Origin: Thermoflavimicrobium dichotomicum
GTDB lineage: Bacteria; Bacillota; Bacilli; Thermoactinomycetales; Thermoactinomycetaceae
NCBI RefSeq assembly: GCF_900114055.1
Contig: NZ_FORR01000002.1
Span: 186,001 to 250,000, forward strand
Reading direction: 5' to 3'
Length of the DNA stretch: 64,000 nt
Shown piece after piece: positions 63,235 to 64,000 of the stretch. Each line of letters begins with the position of its first letter. The stretch's first letter is position 1. The notes beneath the pieces are model-generated. The model made no database searches. It was not told the origin of the DNA and saw only the letters and a program-made list of their open reading frames with translations. Position numbers and translations under genes: made by a program.

Positions 63235-64000
63235 TCACGTTCCGCAAAAGGTGCGGTATGGGCGGGTTGATTCCGAAGGTTTGGCGTATTCAGCCTGATC
63301 GGGGGTATGCGCATAGGGTCTGGAGAGGACATCAAGAAAACGCTCCATGACGCTGGTATCCCCATTTATTGCGGCTTCCAGCACTTCTTCCACCCGGTGG
63401 TTCCGGGGAATGATCGCCGGGTTGCTGTTTCGCATCAGCTGGTGCGAGTCTTCTTTGGATTCCACCTGCCGGCCCAGTCTCGCCTGCCAACGCTTATGCC
63501 ATTCGGCAAATTTCGGGCTCCCGAACAAGCAGGTATCCTCTGTCCGATCAAAAGTCAATGCGAGGAACGTATTGGTATAGTCCGCGCGATGCTTATGCAT
63601 GATTTGGAGAAGGTCTTCAATCAGGGATTGATCCTCTATTTCTTCATTGAATAACCCCAGTTTTGCTCGCATTCCCGCGAGCCATTCTCGGCGATACAAT
63701 TGGATGAAACCGGAAACCTCCTCTTGGGCCAGTTCGACTGCTCGCTCTGGATTTTCATCAAACAACGGCAACAAGGCTTCGGCAAATCGAGCGAGATTCC
63801 ACCCAGCAATCGGCGGCTGGTTGCCATAAGCGTAGCGCCCTTGGGTGTCGATGGAACTGAATACCGTAGCCGGGTCATACGTATCCATGAAGGCGCAAGG
63901 GCCGTAGTCAATGGTTTCCCCGCTGATGGTCATGTTGTCGGTGTTCATCACACCGTGGACAAAGCCAACCAATTGCCATTTGGCGACCAGCACCGCCTGA
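63235..64000 (-). CDS. selO: SelO protein adenylyltransferase (5' end cut by window)
   Basis: The frame runs in from the window edge; the visible 255 residues are the C-terminal part of the SelO/YdiU (UPF0061) pseudokinase. Conserved features include [27 protein letters not shown] (His-Gly-Val-Met-Asn-Thr-Asp-Asn catalytic-like block), the Asp-Tyr-Gly-Pro motif and the late [12 protein letters not shown]. SelO transfers AMP to protein Ser/Thr/Tyr and is linked to oxidative stress. GC content is higher here than in the neighbouring genes. Confidence 0.93.
   Translation of the reverse strand, partial: QAVLVAKWQLVGFVHGVMNTDNMTISGETIDYGPCAFMDTYDPATVFSSIDTQGRYAYGNQPPIAGWNLARFAEALLPLFDENPERAVELAQEEVSGFIQLYRREWLAGMRAKLGLFNEEIEDQSLIEDLLQIMHKHRADYTNTFLALTFDRTEDTCLFGSPKFAEWHKRWQARLGRQVESKEDSHQLMRNSNPAIIPRNHRVEEVLEAAINGDTSVMERFLDVLSRPYAHTPDQAEYAKPSESTRPYRTFCGT

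Noticed and set aside
63029-63298. 89-aa plus-strand frame
   Set aside because: It passes through the bidirectional terminator; only the first ~35 codons look protein-like, so I list only a possible remnant.
1-64000. CRISPR array, rRNA or prophage
   Set aside because: No regularly spaced repeats, rRNA sequence or phage structural genes were seen on either strand.

Overview
The window reads as chromosome of a low-GC, endospore-forming, Gram-positive bacterium of the order Bacillales. Evidence: strong AGGAGG-type ribosome binding sites with TTG/GTG starts, Bacillus-type lipoprotein signals, the sporulation-linked PrkA kinase and YhbH, a squalene-hopene/sporulenol cyclase, and a TPR regulator with a Phr/NprX-type pro-peptide. 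A close relation to Thermoactinomycetaceae or Bacillaceae is possible, but the sequence alone does not fix the genus. There is no rRNA, no CRISPR array and no prophage. Three tRNA genes are present: two Pro-UGG and one Leu-CAA.

Layout. 1-4373 (+): a ribose-type ABC importer (binding protein cut by the window edge, ATPase, permease) in an operon with methylthioribose kinase, suggesting uptake and salvage of methylthioribose. 4510-13120: membrane and secreted proteins, the triterpene cyclase, DeoD, a glutamyl-endopeptidase-like protease, two lipoproteins, a TetR regulator and an uncharacterised 349-aa protein. 13207-27526 (mostly -): yhbH-prkA, a HAD phosphatase, an MTA-phosphorylase homologue, TrmL, an amidase, Ogt, QueG, an RND pump, RNase H and a COG3044-type ATPase. 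28015-31470: a small accessory patch with the tRNAs, a SPOR-domain protein, an IS200/IS605-derived non-autonomous element inside a YciI-family gene, and a HicA-like toxin/antitoxin pair. 31843-38119: a 1276-aa DUF4011-helicase-Vsr-like protein, a lipoprotein and a secreted lipase.

38160-45055 (-) is a compact phenylacetate-degradation operon: a TetR regulator with its operator, then paaA, paaB, paaC, paaD, paaK, an EthD-like protein, an aldehyde dehydrogenase and a thioesterase. 45285-56759 holds an azoreductase, a DUF4097 lipoprotein, an EmrE-type transporter divergent from a MerR regulator, metallo-beta-lactamase-fold enzymes including RNase Z, an MFS transporter and a zosA-like P-type ATPase preceded by a perfect PerR box. 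57186-58618 is an RRNPP quorum-sensing cassette. 59024-64000 holds a YyaL-family protein, an AbiEii-type nucleotidyltransferase with an unknown partner, and the C-terminal part of SelO.

Three things stand out. (1) The nprR/nprX-like regulator and peptide pair, whose 43-aa peptide gene overlaps the regulator stop codon. (2) A dispersed family of about 109-bp MITE-like repeats with 9-bp GTTGACAAA inverted ends. There are about ten copies, and several sit directly against a terminator stem in a fixed orientation. (3) A 404-bp IS605-type element whose exact removal restores the reading frame of the split yciI-like gene.
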